Source of the DNA: CAWFFV01 sp963814985
GTDB taxonomy: Bacteria; Chloroflexota; Ktedonobacteria; Ktedonobacterales; Ktedonobacteraceae
NCBI GenBank assembly: GCA_963814985.1
Contig: CAWFFV010000019.1
Location: 1 to 42,418, forward strand
Direction of reading: 5' to 3'
DNA: 42,418 nucleotides
In this document: positions 1 through 8,438 of the stretch, piece after piece
Numbering within the stretch: the stretch's first letter is position 1
Layout: the number at the start of each line of letters is the position of its first letter
The notes under the pieces: model-generated
Told to the model about the DNA's origin: nothing
Databases searched by the model: none
Seen by the model: only the letters and a program-made list of their open reading frames with translations
Translations under genes and position numbers: made by a program

Positions 1-78
1 AACTAAGAAACTAAAGGCATGCCTCCGAACAATCGCGAAAATGGCGTCTTCCCTCTTTACTTGACACAAAACTAATAT

Positions 79-237
79 CTATGCAGGGTCCAGATATCTG
101 GTGAGCTTGTAAAGAATACCCGGCTGTGCTCCGTCACCAATAATAACCTCGTGCAATGTTTCGGCAATGTTATGAGCTATCGGATAACCACGCTTTCCCT
201 TATCATGAAACTCTGTATCGGCTAAGGTAGGTCTGGA
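79..237 (-). pseudogene. possible 3' gene fragment, unknown product
   Basis: On the minus strand a frame is open for about 52 codons and ends in TAG at 79-81. Its translation has a natural-looking composition, including the run GYPIAHNIAETLHEVIIGDG and the ending KLTRYLDPA. A TAG at 238-240 closes the frame upstream and no start codon or ribosome site is evident, so it reads as the tail of a broken or frameshifted gene. I do not recognise the family. It could be chance. The rest of 1-292 shows nothing else I can name. Confidence 0.3.
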
Positions 238-292
238 CTATCAAGTCGAGGCTGGCAGACCATGTCTCTCTGCCTGGCTAAGGAGAATACTA

Positions 293-721
293 ATGGCACT
301 ACTGGTGGGTAGTATCGTCCTCATCGTTGGTTGTTTCATACTAAGGCCAGCGCTCCTCTACTGGCGAAAGCTTCGGCAACTGCGCCTGCGGGGAATTGTC
401 GTTCAGGGACAGATTGTTCAGCGTTACCAGAAGCGTGGCCACAGAGGACAGCCACAGTACTGCCTCACCTTCCGCTACACATATGAGGGGCATACCCACT
501 ACTACGATCAGGTAGTGTGGAGGACACACTATGAGAATTGGGAGCCGCTCGTGTCGATACGCTGTTTGCCAGACAAGCCGAAGGTGGCTATAGTGGTCGG
601 GGATGATTTCCTGAGTACGCAATATGTGATGATGGCCGTACTGGGAATACTCTTCCTGCTAGTGGGAGCGTTCATCCTGATTGGATCGCCCCTCGGTGTA
701 TTTGCTTCCAGGCATTCCTAA
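293..721 (+). CDS. DUF3592-like two-TM membrane protein
   Basis: A 142-residue protein with one hydrophobic helix at each end (about residues 2-24 and 107-131) and a soluble, beta-rich middle segment of about 80 residues. This matches the layout of DUF3592 proteins: TM, small beta domain containing a 'V.G.I..R' strand, then a second TM. The biochemical role of that family is unknown. The start is supported by AAGGAGAA a few bases upstream. It stands alone, followed by about 115 bp before the next gene. Function is not assigned; membrane location is well supported by the hydrophobic pattern. Confidence 0.7.
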   Translation: MALLVGSIVLIVGCFILRPALLYWRKLRQLRLRGIVVQGQIVQRYQKRGHRGQPQYCLTFRYTYEGHTHYYDQVVWRTHYENWEPLVSIRCLPDKPKVAIVVGDDFLSTQYVMMAVLGILFLLVGAFILIGSPLGVFASRHS

Positions 722-836
722 GAGCCTCTTGACCCATACGACCCTTTAGAAAAGAGACTAACATGCCACAAGTGAGAGATGATATTATTCTATAGAGAGT
801 TCCAAAGTTCATGCACGCATAGAAAGGGCGAATATA

Positions 837-1754
837 ATGACCCAGAGTACATCGGCAAAAATGAAAGTTGGCATTGTACTGGAGACGGGGGAAGGTCGTT
901 TGCAGGGTAGGACGCCAACATTTCGTGAACTGCAAGAGATGGCCCAGACTGCTGAACGAGCCGGCCTGGATTCTGTATGGCTGTTTGACCACCTGCTCAT
1001 CCACTTTCCTGAACAAAAAGAAACGGGCATGTGGGAGGCCTTCACTTTGCTCAGTGCCCTGGCCGCATCGACAACACGTATTACGCTTGGTACCCTCGTT
1101 GCCTGTACATCGTTTCGTCATCCGGCACTGCTGGCAAAGATGGCCGATACTATCGATGAGATCAGTGGTGGGCGTCTGATCCTGGGTCTTGGTGCCGGCT
1201 GGCACAAGCCGGAATATGAGGCATTTGGCTATCCATTTGATCATCTCGCCAGTCGCTTCGAGGAGGCAATGCAGATAATTGCACCCTTGCTACGTGAGGG
1301 ACATGTCGATTTCCAGGGGCAGTATTATCAGGTTCACCAATGTGTTCTGCACCCGCGTGGACCATCACGGCATGGTCCTCCTATTTTGATCGCCGGTAGT
1401 CGCCCACGAATGCTACAACTAACTGCTCAATACGCCGATGCCTGGAACACCGCCTGGCATGTAGAGCCGGGAGCAGTAAAAGAACGCTACGATGAGTTCA
1501 AGAAGGCATGCGCAACGGTAGGACGTGACGTTGCCACCGTCGAATTGACAGCGGGAACATTTGTGAGCCTGCTCTCACCTGATGAGGATACCGACACGAC
1601 GAAAGCGATTTCAGGATCACCTGAAGCAATTGCCCATCACCTTCAGGGTTTTGCCGAGGAAGGGGTCACGCATTTGATAGCCACGCTGAAACCATTTAGT
1701 CGTGAGAGCATCGAGCAGTTTGGGCATATTGTCGAATTGCTGCGCCAGCACTAG
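837..1754 (+). CDS. LLM-class flavin/F420-dependent oxidoreductase
   Basis: A 305-residue bacterial luciferase-like TIM-barrel protein. Visible family features are the N-terminal strand MKVGIVLE, the segment AERAGLDSVWLFDHL, the strand TTRITLGTLV followed by RHPALLAKMADTIDEISGGR, the loop LGLGAGWHKPEYEAFG, and PPILIAGSRPRMLQLTAQYADAWN near residue 185. These are typical of F420-dependent LLM enzymes of Actinobacteria and Chloroflexota. Whether the cofactor is F420 or FMN, and what the substrate is, cannot be told from sequence. The ATG at 837 has AAAGGG eight bases upstream; an alternative start is the Met at 861. A hairpin at 1763-1792 follows the stop. Confidence 0.9.
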   Translation: MTQSTSAKMKVGIVLETGEGRLQGRTPTFRELQEMAQTAERAGLDSVWLFDHLLIHFPEQKETGMWEAFTLLSALAASTTRITLGTLVACTSFRHPALLAKMADTIDEISGGRLILGLGAGWHKPEYEAFGYPFDHLASRFEEAMQIIAPLLREGHVDFQGQYYQVHQCVLHPRGPSRHGPPILIAGSRPRMLQLTAQYADAWNTAWHVEPGAVKERYDEFKKACATVGRDVATVELTAGTFVSLLSPDEDTDTTKAISGSPEAIAHHLQGFAEEGVTHLIATLKPFSRESIEQFGHIVELLRQH

Positions 1755-1762
1755 CGCCAGAG

Positions 1763-1792
1763 GCTATGGGAGAACATAAGCTCTCCCGTAGC
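1763..1792. terminator. hairpin between convergent genes
   Basis: Arms GCTATGGGAGA and TCTCCCGTAGC pair over 11 positions (one G-U) around an 8-nt loop. It sits between convergent genes ending at 1754 (+) and 1814 (-). The following T run is weak, so termination efficiency is uncertain. Confidence 0.5.
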
Positions 1793-1813
1793 TAATCTTA
1801 ATGAATCGTGCTA

Positions 1814-2392
1814 TCAGCATGCCCAGAGGATCGTGTGTGTATTGATTGGTCCCTGGAAGTAGAATAAGGCGCGTGCGCAAGAAGTGAGAGGTACACTGAT
1901 GGTTACCAGTACTGCCTGACCAGGAGGAAGGTTACCACTAACTGGACTAAAAACAACCTTCCCTAGCACTCTATCGGCGTAGGCTGTCCAGCGCAAAGTA
2001 CTCTGATTGGCAGCTCTGGATAACACGCGTGCCTGGCAGACATAATAGACCATGGTTTTGGTGCAGTCCAGGTGTCCAACGATACTCATCGATAATGGTT
2101 GCAGATCGAGAATGGCGGGCGCGGCTGGTGCGGAAGTTGGAGTCGGCGGTGGGGTAGCAGTGAGAGTTGGAGTAGGAGCATGTGTTGGTGTGGGTGTGGG
2201 TGTGGGAGTTGGGGCATGTGTTGGCACCGCCGTAGGAGTCGGTGCTGGTTGGTTCGCTGTTGCTGATCCACAGGAAACAAGCAAACTGCTGACAAACGTT
2301 AAACACAGCATGACGATACTTCCAGTTATGAGCATTCTTATGCGAGAGTGCCGAACAGGCATGAGTTTTCTTGGCATGAGAGTATGAAGCAT
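1814..2392 (-). CDS. Thr/Pro-rich lipoprotein
   Basis: A 192-residue exported protein. A positively charged N-region is followed by a hydrophobic helix and the lipobox LLVSC, with Cys41 as the predicted lipidated residue. Residues about 48-92 are a low-complexity linker of Pro-Thr-Ala repeats, typical of a wall-spanning spacer. A globular C-terminal domain of about 95 residues holds four cysteines (TKTMVYYVCQ, TSCARALFYF and the final WAC among them) that could form disulfides. The ATG at 2392 is preceded by AGGAAGGA. The domain is not recognised; surface or cell-envelope location is inferred from the signal and linker. Confidence 0.75.
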   Translation of the reverse strand: MLHTLMPRKLMPVRHSRIRMLITGSIVMLCLTFVSSLLVSCGSATANQPAPTPTAVPTHAPTPTPTPTPTHAPTPTLTATPPPTPTSAPAAPAILDLQPLSMSIVGHLDCTKTMVYYVCQARVLSRAANQSTLRWTAYADRVLGKVVFSPVSGNLPPGQAVLVTISVPLTSCARALFYFQGPINTHTILWAC

Positions 2393-2750
2393 ATGATCCT
2401 TCCTAAGAAAAATGGTGAGACGACGAGCGGGGACTCTATTGGGATGGCCCTGCTTGAGTATACGCTATTTCTTGTTTCTCTTCAAGATGCGCGTCGAATC
2501 GGCTCTCCATCCTTGCAGGGGATTTTGGAAAGAGGTTTTTGCGAGGTCGCCTCGTGCTTCGGCAGAGGCTGGCCCCTGCATCTACGAAGACCGCGTTTTG
2601 CTTCAGAGCTTTCTGTGTAAATATCAATTTATCTTCAGACAGGCTGACACTTTCTTGTTTACAGAACGTGTAAGAAATGGGCTATTTTGTCCAGGAGGAA
2701 AGTTGTTATTGGTAACAGGGAAATTCAGCCACAGAGGATGATATCATTCT
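2393..2750. other. gene-poor interval upstream of sensor kinase
   Basis: 358 bp between divergent genes at 2392 (-) and 2751 (+). Short frames are present, but none has a convincing ribosome site or family signature. It presumably carries the promoters of both genes, though I cannot pick a clear -35/-10 pair. A 20-bp stretch just before the kinase start (about 2738-2757) resembles one at about 777-796 ahead of the oxidoreductase gene. Confidence 0.4.
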
Positions 2751-3989
2751 ATGGAGGAGAGGGAAAGAGACCAGCCCCCTCAGGAACCAGCTTATCAAGC
2801 ATCACTCCAACAGCAGAGAGAGCAAGATCGGCGCTTTGCCCCAAAACTCCCCTGGTGGCGTTCTTCCCTTGCTGGCTATCTCATCTGTCCATTTATCATG
2901 GGCATTGCCACTATTGCAGTTTTCATCATGCGGAGGCTTGGAATAGGCCTGCATGCGAACACAGCCCCGTTCTATCTCGCCACTATTATGCTTGCCTTGC
3001 TGTGGGGAGTGGGACCAGCGCTGTTGGGAATTGTAATTGGATTCTTGATCCTGGATATCGCAATCATTCCTCCTTATGGAGTGCTTTCTTTTGATGGTTG
3101 GGGCGATTTACTGATCTTTCTCCCCATCATTGTCACACAACTGCTTGTGGTTTTGATCACCGCCCAGCGTGAAAAAGCCAAACGAAAAGCCTTTGTAGTT
3201 GCATTGGAACTGGCTGAGGCAAATTGGACACTTGCCCAAAGCAATGACCATCTTGAGCAGCTCAATCATCACCTCGCAGAGATAAATCAGCTCAAAGATT
3301 ACTTTCTCGCACAGGCATCACACGAATTAAAAAATCCAATTGCAACGATACGAGGTCAAACGCAACTTGCTTTGCGTCGTCTTACCAGACCACAGCAAAG
3401 AGTTCTTGAACCGTTGTCTTTGTCCACCCATTTAGAAAAGATCGAGGAGCAAACACGCCGTCTACAAACCTTAATCGAAGATCTTCTCGACATCAGTAGT
3501 CTCAATTCAGGGAAAATCCCCTTACGACTTGCACCGTGCAATCTTACAGCCCTCTGTAGTCAGGTCATCGAGGAGCAGCGTGCTCTCTCTGGCCGTCGTA
3601 TCGAGTTAGAGCTTCCTTCTGAGCCTCTTATCCTCCAGGCTGATGCTCAGCGACTCACCCAGGTCATCATTAACCTGGTGAGCAATGCTGCGAAGTATTC
3701 ACCAGGAAACTCCGTTGTGCGCGTTTGTGTGAGTAGGGAAGCTACCAATCTCATCCTTATGGTTCATAACGATGGTTCTGCAATACCTCAAGAGCAACAA
3801 ATGCATATTTTTGAACCATTTTATCGTGCCCCAGAAGCCGAAGACTCATCTATACAGGGGTCGGGACTCGGTCTTACGATCAGTAAAGAAATCGTCGAGC
3901 GGCACGAGGGACAGATCAGCGTCAAATCCTCCGAGGAGAAAGGCACCACTTTTTTGGTGCGACTCCCTGTAAAGGGAGTCAGTTCTTGA
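2751..3989 (+). CDS. DUF4118-type membrane sensor histidine kinase
   Basis: A 412-residue protein. Residues about 40-140 contain three to four hydrophobic helices in a KdpD-like DUF4118 arrangement, and residues 140-180 form a coiled-coil linker. The HisKA domain has the H-box QASHELKNPIATI with phospho-acceptor His191. The HATPase domain follows: N-box VIINLVSNAAKYSP at 305-318, a divergent G1 box VHNDGSAIP (338-346, Asn where Asp is usual), F box IFEPFYRA, and G2 box GSGLGLTISKEIV near 371. Autophosphorylation at the inner membrane is expected. No response regulator gene lies next to it, so it is an orphan kinase with unknown partner and stimulus. Confidence 0.9.
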   Translation: MEERERDQPPQEPAYQASLQQQREQDRRFAPKLPWWRSSLAGYLICPFIMGIATIAVFIMRRLGIGLHANTAPFYLATIMLALLWGVGPALLGIVIGFLILDIAIIPPYGVLSFDGWGDLLIFLPIIVTQLLVVLITAQREKAKRKAFVVALELAEANWTLAQSNDHLEQLNHHLAEINQLKDYFLAQASHELKNPIATIRGQTQLALRRLTRPQQRVLEPLSLSTHLEKIEEQTRRLQTLIEDLLDISSLNSGKIPLRLAPCNLTALCSQVIEEQRALSGRRIELELPSEPLILQADAQRLTQVIINLVSNAAKYSPGNSVVRVCVSREATNLILMVHNDGSAIPQEQQMHIFEPFYRAPEAEDSSIQGSGLGLTISKEIVERHEGQISVKSSEEKGTTFLVRLPVKGVSS

Positions 3990-4038
3990 ATAGAGAGTAA
4001 TGTGATCAAATTCCCTAAATGGCCGGGGTGAAGAGAAC

Positions 4039-4938
4039 TCAGTGAAAGAAGACCACGCCAAGGGATGCCGTACTGATCAGGGATATGGCAACAATTGCCT
4101 GCCACGTCAATTGTTCACGGAGAATAATGAAACCGACAAGGGCTGCAACTGCTGGTTCCAGGCTGAGCAGGATACTGAAAACACGCGATGACAGGTGTCT
4201 GAGCGCCTCGATTTCGAGAGAATAGGGAAGGGCAGAAGATAGCAGGCCTACTCCAGCACCAGTTGCAAGAAGGAGAGGATGAAGCAATTCTTTCCCCGCG
4301 TACAGAATACTTAGTGGAAGAAGGAGCATGGCAGCTATCGTGGTAGCAAATGCCAGACCTACGCCGCCTGGAAAGATGCTCCCTACCCTGGCACTCAAGA
4401 GGATATATGCAGCCCAAAATGTCCCGGCCAGGAGTGCAAATCCAATGCCTGAGAGCTTGAGTGTTGTCTCACCCAGCCCATGAATGGGAGCCAGTAACAA
4501 GATTCCACAAGCGGCGAGAAGAACCCAGAAGGCATCGAGAATTTTTCGCGATTGAACCACTGCCACTGTGAGTGGTCCCACAAACTCAAGTGTGACTGCT
4601 ACCCCCAACGGGATCTGGCTCAACGCAGCATAGAAAGAGAGGTTCATAGCAGCCAGCGCAATCCCAAAGAGTCCTGCTTGCCGATATGCTGCCCATCCAT
4701 ACGAACGACGCAGATGCGAACGCCAGAGGACCAGAAGGATCAGAGCCGCCCAACCGACACGTACCCCAACAGTCCCTATTGGTCCTAGAACTGGAAAGAG
4801 GCCCTTTGCCAGAGCGGCACCGACTTGCACTGAGCAGATAGAGAGCAGGACGAAGCCGGTAGGGAGAAGCGTCCCGGTGGCATGATGTAGGTGAGTAGGA
4901 GAAGTATCAGAATGAGGGCGAATAAAAAATTTCTTCAT
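4039..4938 (-). CDS. EamA/RhtA-type DMT exporter
   Basis: A 299-residue integral membrane protein with about ten hydrophobic helices arranged as two EamA repeats. The segment LGVAVTLEFVGPLTVAV and the late segment SLEPAVAALVGFIILRE are hallmarks of the RhtA subgroup of drug/metabolite transporters, whose studied members export threonine or homoserine. The substrate here is inferred only. The frame is open to 4992, but the Met at 4938 (MKKFFIRPH) fits the family N-terminus better. It is divergent from the helicase gene, with about 235 bp between them. Confidence 0.88.
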   Translation of the reverse strand: MKKFFIRPHSDTSPTHLHHATGTLLPTGFVLLSICSVQVGAALAKGLFPVLGPIGTVGVRVGWAALILLVLWRSHLRRSYGWAAYRQAGLFGIALAAMNLSFYAALSQIPLGVAVTLEFVGPLTVAVVQSRKILDAFWVLLAACGILLLAPIHGLGETTLKLSGIGFALLAGTFWAAYILLSARVGSIFPGGVGLAFATTIAAMLLLPLSILYAGKELLHPLLLATGAGVGLLSSALPYSLEIEALRHLSSRVFSILLSLEPAVAALVGFIILREQLTWQAIVAISLISTASLGVVFFH

Positions 4939-5102
4939 TCTTAATATTCTATCACGTTTAGAGTAGTTTAACCTCAATGTCTCATAGCACAATCACAATT
5001 TGCGCAGAAAGAACCACAAAGCTGTCACAGGTAATTTCTCAGAAGTGTGATTATTCAGTTCAGAGACGGAGTGTATATGTAGCATTATTTTCTCTAAAGA
5101 AG

Positions 5103-5108
5103 TATAAT
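5103..5108 (+). promoter_or_regulatory. candidate -10 element for the helicase gene
   Basis: A perfect TATAAT lies about 67 bp ahead of the helicase start at 5175, in an AT-rich stretch. No good -35 is seen at the usual spacing. A strong ribosome site GGGAGGA precedes the ATG. Confidence 0.35.
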
Positions 5109-5174
5109 ATCTCTACAATTTAAAAGCGAATAAGCTAACATTTGCTCTTTTGAGGTTGGGAGGATTGTGAATAT

Positions 5175-7286
5175 ATGGCGACGCAATGGAAATGCATGAT
5201 CAAGCCATCTGTCTTACTTGACATTACTGCGTTGTCTCATAAGGCAGCATGCCAGGTTGTTGAGAAGATGAGGATGCTTACGCAAAATCCGGTACCAGAT
5301 GGACAGGTGAAGATACAGCTTACACATTGGTCTGGCAAACTGTACCGTATCCGTTCCGGTGACTATCGTATTTTCTATGACTTTGATCAGCAGGTTGTCA
5401 ACGTATACAAAATTGTACGCCGCAACGAAGCTACTTATAAAGAAGAGGCAGAAGTATATGCGCCTGACGATCTGGGAGACATGGCAGAGCTGGCTTTTGG
5501 CGATGCAGCTCTGGCACAGATGGTTTCTCGTTCCTGGGAACTGAACTACTATACCCCTATCCTATCAAGTAAACCACTCCCAGAGTCTATTACTGTCGAA
5601 CTGTTAGACCAGCTTCGCGTTCCCCCGCAGTACCACAGACGCCTCTTACCGCTCAAAACGCAAGATGAATTACTCAGTTGCCCAGGGGTTGATGATACCG
5701 TACTCTTACAGATCGACGAGTATATGTTTGAGCGCCCGATTACCCAGGTTATGCAACAACCGGATCTTGTCCTGGCGAATGTCGATGATCTGTTGCGTTA
5801 CAAAGAGGGTGACCTCCTCACCTTTCTGCTCAAGCTCTCACCCGAACAGGAGAAATATGTCCACTGGTCTCCGCAAGCAACTGGTCCCACGCTTGTCAAA
5901 GGTGGCCCGGGCACAGGCAAGAGCACCGTTGCACTCTATCGTATCCGTTCACTGCTTGAGCAGTGGTCAAAGATCAGCACAGAAGCCCCTCGTGTACTCT
6001 TTACTACCTACACCAATGCCCTCGTCAAATCGTCCGAGCAATTATTAGAGCAATTGCTTGGTCCTGGTGTAACCTCTGTTACTGTGCAGACCGCAGACGG
6101 ACTTGCCTATGAGATTCTCAAACAGCACAAGCAGATCAAAGAAATTGCCAGACTAGAGGAACAGAACAGATTCCTCAAGCAGGCCATTGCAGAGATGACC
6201 TTTGAGGGCAATATTTTGCAACAGCACGCACAGAAGCAGACGCTTGAACGTATGGGTAATGACTACCTGTTGCAAGAAATGAAGACAGTGATCATTGCAC
6301 GTCAGGTAAACAGCCTGGCAGAATATCAGGTGATGCCGCGTACCGGGCGCAAGTTCCGCTTAAGTGCCATGCAACGCAGCGTCGTGTGGAAGGTCTACGA
6401 GCGTTGGTGCGATCAACTGCAAGCGAGTGGCAAAGAGGCATGGCAACAGTTGCGCACACGTGCCGAAGCCCTGGTGGAACAGAGCGATCTGTATCAACGC
6501 TATGATGCCGTGATCATCGATGAAGCGCAAGATCTTGACCCCAGCCTTCTGCGTCTGCTCATCAAGCTCTGCAAGTCGCCCAATCGCATTTTTGTGACTG
6601 CCGACGCCAACCAGTCCATCTATGGTAGCGGCTTCACCTGGGCCGACGTGCATCACAGCCTGAAATTCCAGGGACGCACCAGCATCCTGCGTGCCAATTA
6701 CCGCTCTACCAGGGAAATTGGTGAGGCTGCCCAATCCTATCTCAATTATGGCGCACTGGAACCCGAAATCGTTGATCGCCAGTACGTCAACAGCGGTCCT
6801 TTGCCTGTTGTGCGTGCTGTCGCCACCAGTGACCACGAGGCTCCCCTGCTGGAAAGTTTTTTGAAGAGTGCGAGACTCTCTTTGCGTCTGACAATGGGAT
6901 CATGCGCCGTCCTCTGCCCCAACGGGCGAGTGGGGAGAGCTATTGCTGCTACTCTGACAGAGATGGGTCTGGAAGCTACCTATATGACCGGGCGAGATCT
7001 CAACCTGAAGCGTCCGGGTATCAAGGTTATGACTCTCAATGCATCGAAAGGGTTAGAATTCCCTATCGTGGCGCTGGCTGGCTTTACTGCTGGCAACTAT
7101 CCCTTTATCTCACGTAATGCTTCGGATGACGAGCACGATGAAATATTAGCCCGCGAACGCCGTACCATGTTTGTCGGCATGACCCGTGCCATGCGCGCGT
7201 TGCTGGTCGTTGTGCCCACTGATGCCAGGACACCGCTATTACAGGGCTTCGACCCGGCGTACTGGAATCTGGACGAGAAGAAATGA
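5175..7286 (+). CDS. RelE-like domain fused to UvrD/Rep SF1A helicase
   Basis: A 703-residue two-part protein. Residues 1-95 have a RelE/ParE toxin fold pattern (LTHWSGKLYRIRSGDYRIFYDFD, then VVNVYKIVRRNEATY). Residues 225-703 are an SF1A ATPase: Walker A GGPGTGKS at 243-250, motif Ia FTTYTNAL, Walker B IIDEAQDLDP near 447-456, motif III FVTADANQSIYG, motif IV LRANYRSTREIGE, motif V TLNASKGLEFPIVAL, and motif VI ERRTMFVGMTRAMRALLV. The reaction is presumably ATP-driven 3'-5' DNA unwinding. The RelE-like part is fused in frame and has no antitoxin gene beside it. All helicase motifs are intact. It stands alone; a role in repair or defence cannot be decided from sequence. Confidence 0.88.
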   Translation: MATQWKCMIKPSVLLDITALSHKAACQVVEKMRMLTQNPVPDGQVKIQLTHWSGKLYRIRSGDYRIFYDFDQQVVNVYKIVRRNEATYKEEAEVYAPDDLGDMAELAFGDAALAQMVSRSWELNYYTPILSSKPLPESITVELLDQLRVPPQYHRRLLPLKTQDELLSCPGVDDTVLLQIDEYMFERPITQVMQQPDLVLANVDDLLRYKEGDLLTFLLKLSPEQEKYVHWSPQATGPTLVKGGPGTGKSTVALYRIRSLLEQWSKISTEAPRVLFTTYTNALVKSSEQLLEQLLGPGVTSVTVQTADGLAYEILKQHKQIKEIARLEEQNRFLKQAIAEMTFEGNILQQHAQKQTLERMGNDYLLQEMKTVIIARQVNSLAEYQVMPRTGRKFRLSAMQRSVVWKVYERWCDQLQASGKEAWQQLRTRAEALVEQSDLYQRYDAVIIDEAQDLDPSLLRLLIKLCKSPNRIFVTADANQSIYGSGFTWADVHHSLKFQGRTSILRANYRSTREIGEAAQSYLNYGALEPEIVDRQYVNSGPLPVVRAVATSDHEAPLLESFLKSARLSLRLTMGSCAVLCPNGRVGRAIAATLTEMGLEATYMTGRDLNLKRPGIKVMTLNASKGLEFPIVALAGFTAGNYPFISRNASDDEHDEILARERRTMFVGMTRAMRALLVVVPTDARTPLLQGFDPAYWNLDEKK

Positions 7287-7368
7287 TGTCATATTGATGC
7301 CGTAAGGGGGTAAGGTGTTCCCTATACAATGTTATCTCAAATGGTTGATTTTGGTAGGCCTGGCCCTC

Positions 7369-8157
7369 TTATCTCAAAGATGTACACATGAATTCCTCAT
7401 ATGCTGCGATATGTGTGAAGCCTAAATGTTCATAGCAGGAGATTGCGCTGATGTTATCAGTTTTAACGTTTAGCCCTATATGATCGACTGTTTGCAATAA
7501 CGATTGGCATAGCTTTGCACAGGATGCTGTTGCCAGTTTCTGCCTTCTTGCTTCGGGATGCGTTGTGATATTGCCTAATGCGACAACTTTATAATGCTTC
7601 GAGTACACATGAATCCCTGCTGCACTGACAAGCGTGTTGCCATGCCTCACACCATAATAACAGCCAGTTTCCACCATACGCGGGTCAAACCAGTTACCTG
7701 GATAGCTGATATGATACAAAGCTTCTAAGTCAGGTATATCCTCTTCTGTTAACTGAATTACATGAGAAGTGTCAATTGTCTCCAAACGCTGGGGAGCAAG
7801 TAAGGCCATTTTGTAGTGAGTTCCATGCGATTGAACTTCATAATCACTGCTAAGAATCTTTGCCATTTCACTATTCAGGTGGGCATAAAATCTTCCTGGT
7901 AAGAGATGAATAAGAGATTGGAGAAATTCCTTCATCTCTTCGGAAGGTTGCTCTGCAATGCACAGAAGAACAGGTAGCGATGTACCAGTATAGAGCAGCG
8001 CAAGATGACGTATCTCATCAGCATCTGACCAGGCATACCATGTCGTATACGGCCAGAAGAAATCATCTAAATCCCCGATTGAATAAAGATGTAGGAACGC
8101 ATTCTTACGCAGGAATTTTTCTATTTCATGTTTATCATGCAGACAAATTGTCCTCAT
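7369..8157 (-). CDS. GNAT-family N-acetyltransferase
   Basis: A 262-residue protein. The C-terminal half (about 130-262) has the GNAT pattern: the strand VVALGNITTHPEARRQKLA corresponds to motif A, where the acetyl-CoA pyrophosphate loop reads RRQKLA instead of the common R/QxxGxG/A. This is followed by LNVKTDNISAISCYEHLGF, the usual motif B. The N-terminal half looks like a degenerate second GNAT-like domain (FLRKNAFLHLYSIGDLDDF), as in FR47-like two-domain acetyltransferases. The substrate is unknown. The start at 8157 has GAGGA six bases upstream. Confidence 0.82.
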   Translation of the reverse strand: MRTICLHDKHEIEKFLRKNAFLHLYSIGDLDDFFWPYTTWYAWSDADEIRHLALLYTGTSLPVLLCIAEQPSEEMKEFLQSLIHLLPGRFYAHLNSEMAKILSSDYEVQSHGTHYKMALLAPQRLETIDTSHVIQLTEEDIPDLEALYHISYPGNWFDPRMVETGCYYGVRHGNTLVSAAGIHVYSKHYKVVALGNITTHPEARRQKLATASCAKLCQSLLQTVDHIGLNVKTDNISAISCYEHLGFTHIAAYEEFMCTSLR

Positions 8158-8332
8158 TAAAATTCCTCAATGAAGTAAAATAGCATTTAATGGCTTGTCA
8201 GGCCTGATATCAAAAGAAGCTCAAGGTCACCCCAGGAGCTTTACGCGTCCATTGTATCACAAACCAGGCATATGGTAGCCAGATCTGCTTCCTGCTTGTA
8301 CCATCCTGGCAATACCAGGAATTAGAGACTTC

Positions 8333-8361
8333 TTGACATTGCTTGACTTTTACGTTAAAAT
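8333..8361 (+). promoter_or_regulatory. sigma-70-like promoter of the tetR-MFS operon
   Basis: A consensus -35 TTGACA (8333-8338) is followed after exactly 17 bp by a -10 TAAAAT (8356-8361). The promoter points at the TetR gene starting at 8439. Its -10 lies inside the palindrome at 8355-8386. Confidence 0.7.
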
Positions 8362-8386
8362 TATGACTGGTGAGTCAATATTTTAA
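8355..8386. promoter_or_regulatory. palindromic operator, probable TetR-regulator site
   Basis: A 32-bp imperfect inverted repeat centred at 8370.5. The outer arms TTAAAAT and ATTTTAA and the inner arms TGACT and AGTCA pair perfectly (12 of 16 position pairs). It overlaps the -10 and the expected transcription start, the usual place for autorepression by TetR-type regulators of efflux pumps. Binding by the adjacent regulator is inferred. Confidence 0.65.
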
Positions 8387-8438
8387 CCTGGGTGTCATAG
8401 AAATATGATTACTTACCAGGATTAGGAAGCAGGTCCAG

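Noticed and set aside
672..1244. Long minus-strand frame of 190 codons
   Set aside because: It runs antisense to the clearly conserved LLM oxidoreductase and shows no domain or ribosome site.
2052..2387. Plus-strand frame rich in Gly-Val repeats
   Set aside because: It is the antisense of the Thr-Pro linker in the lipoprotein gene; the repeats explain the open frame.
2412..2741. Overlapping frames upstream of the sensor kinase
   Set aside because: Compositionally random and mutually overlapping, with no convincing start.
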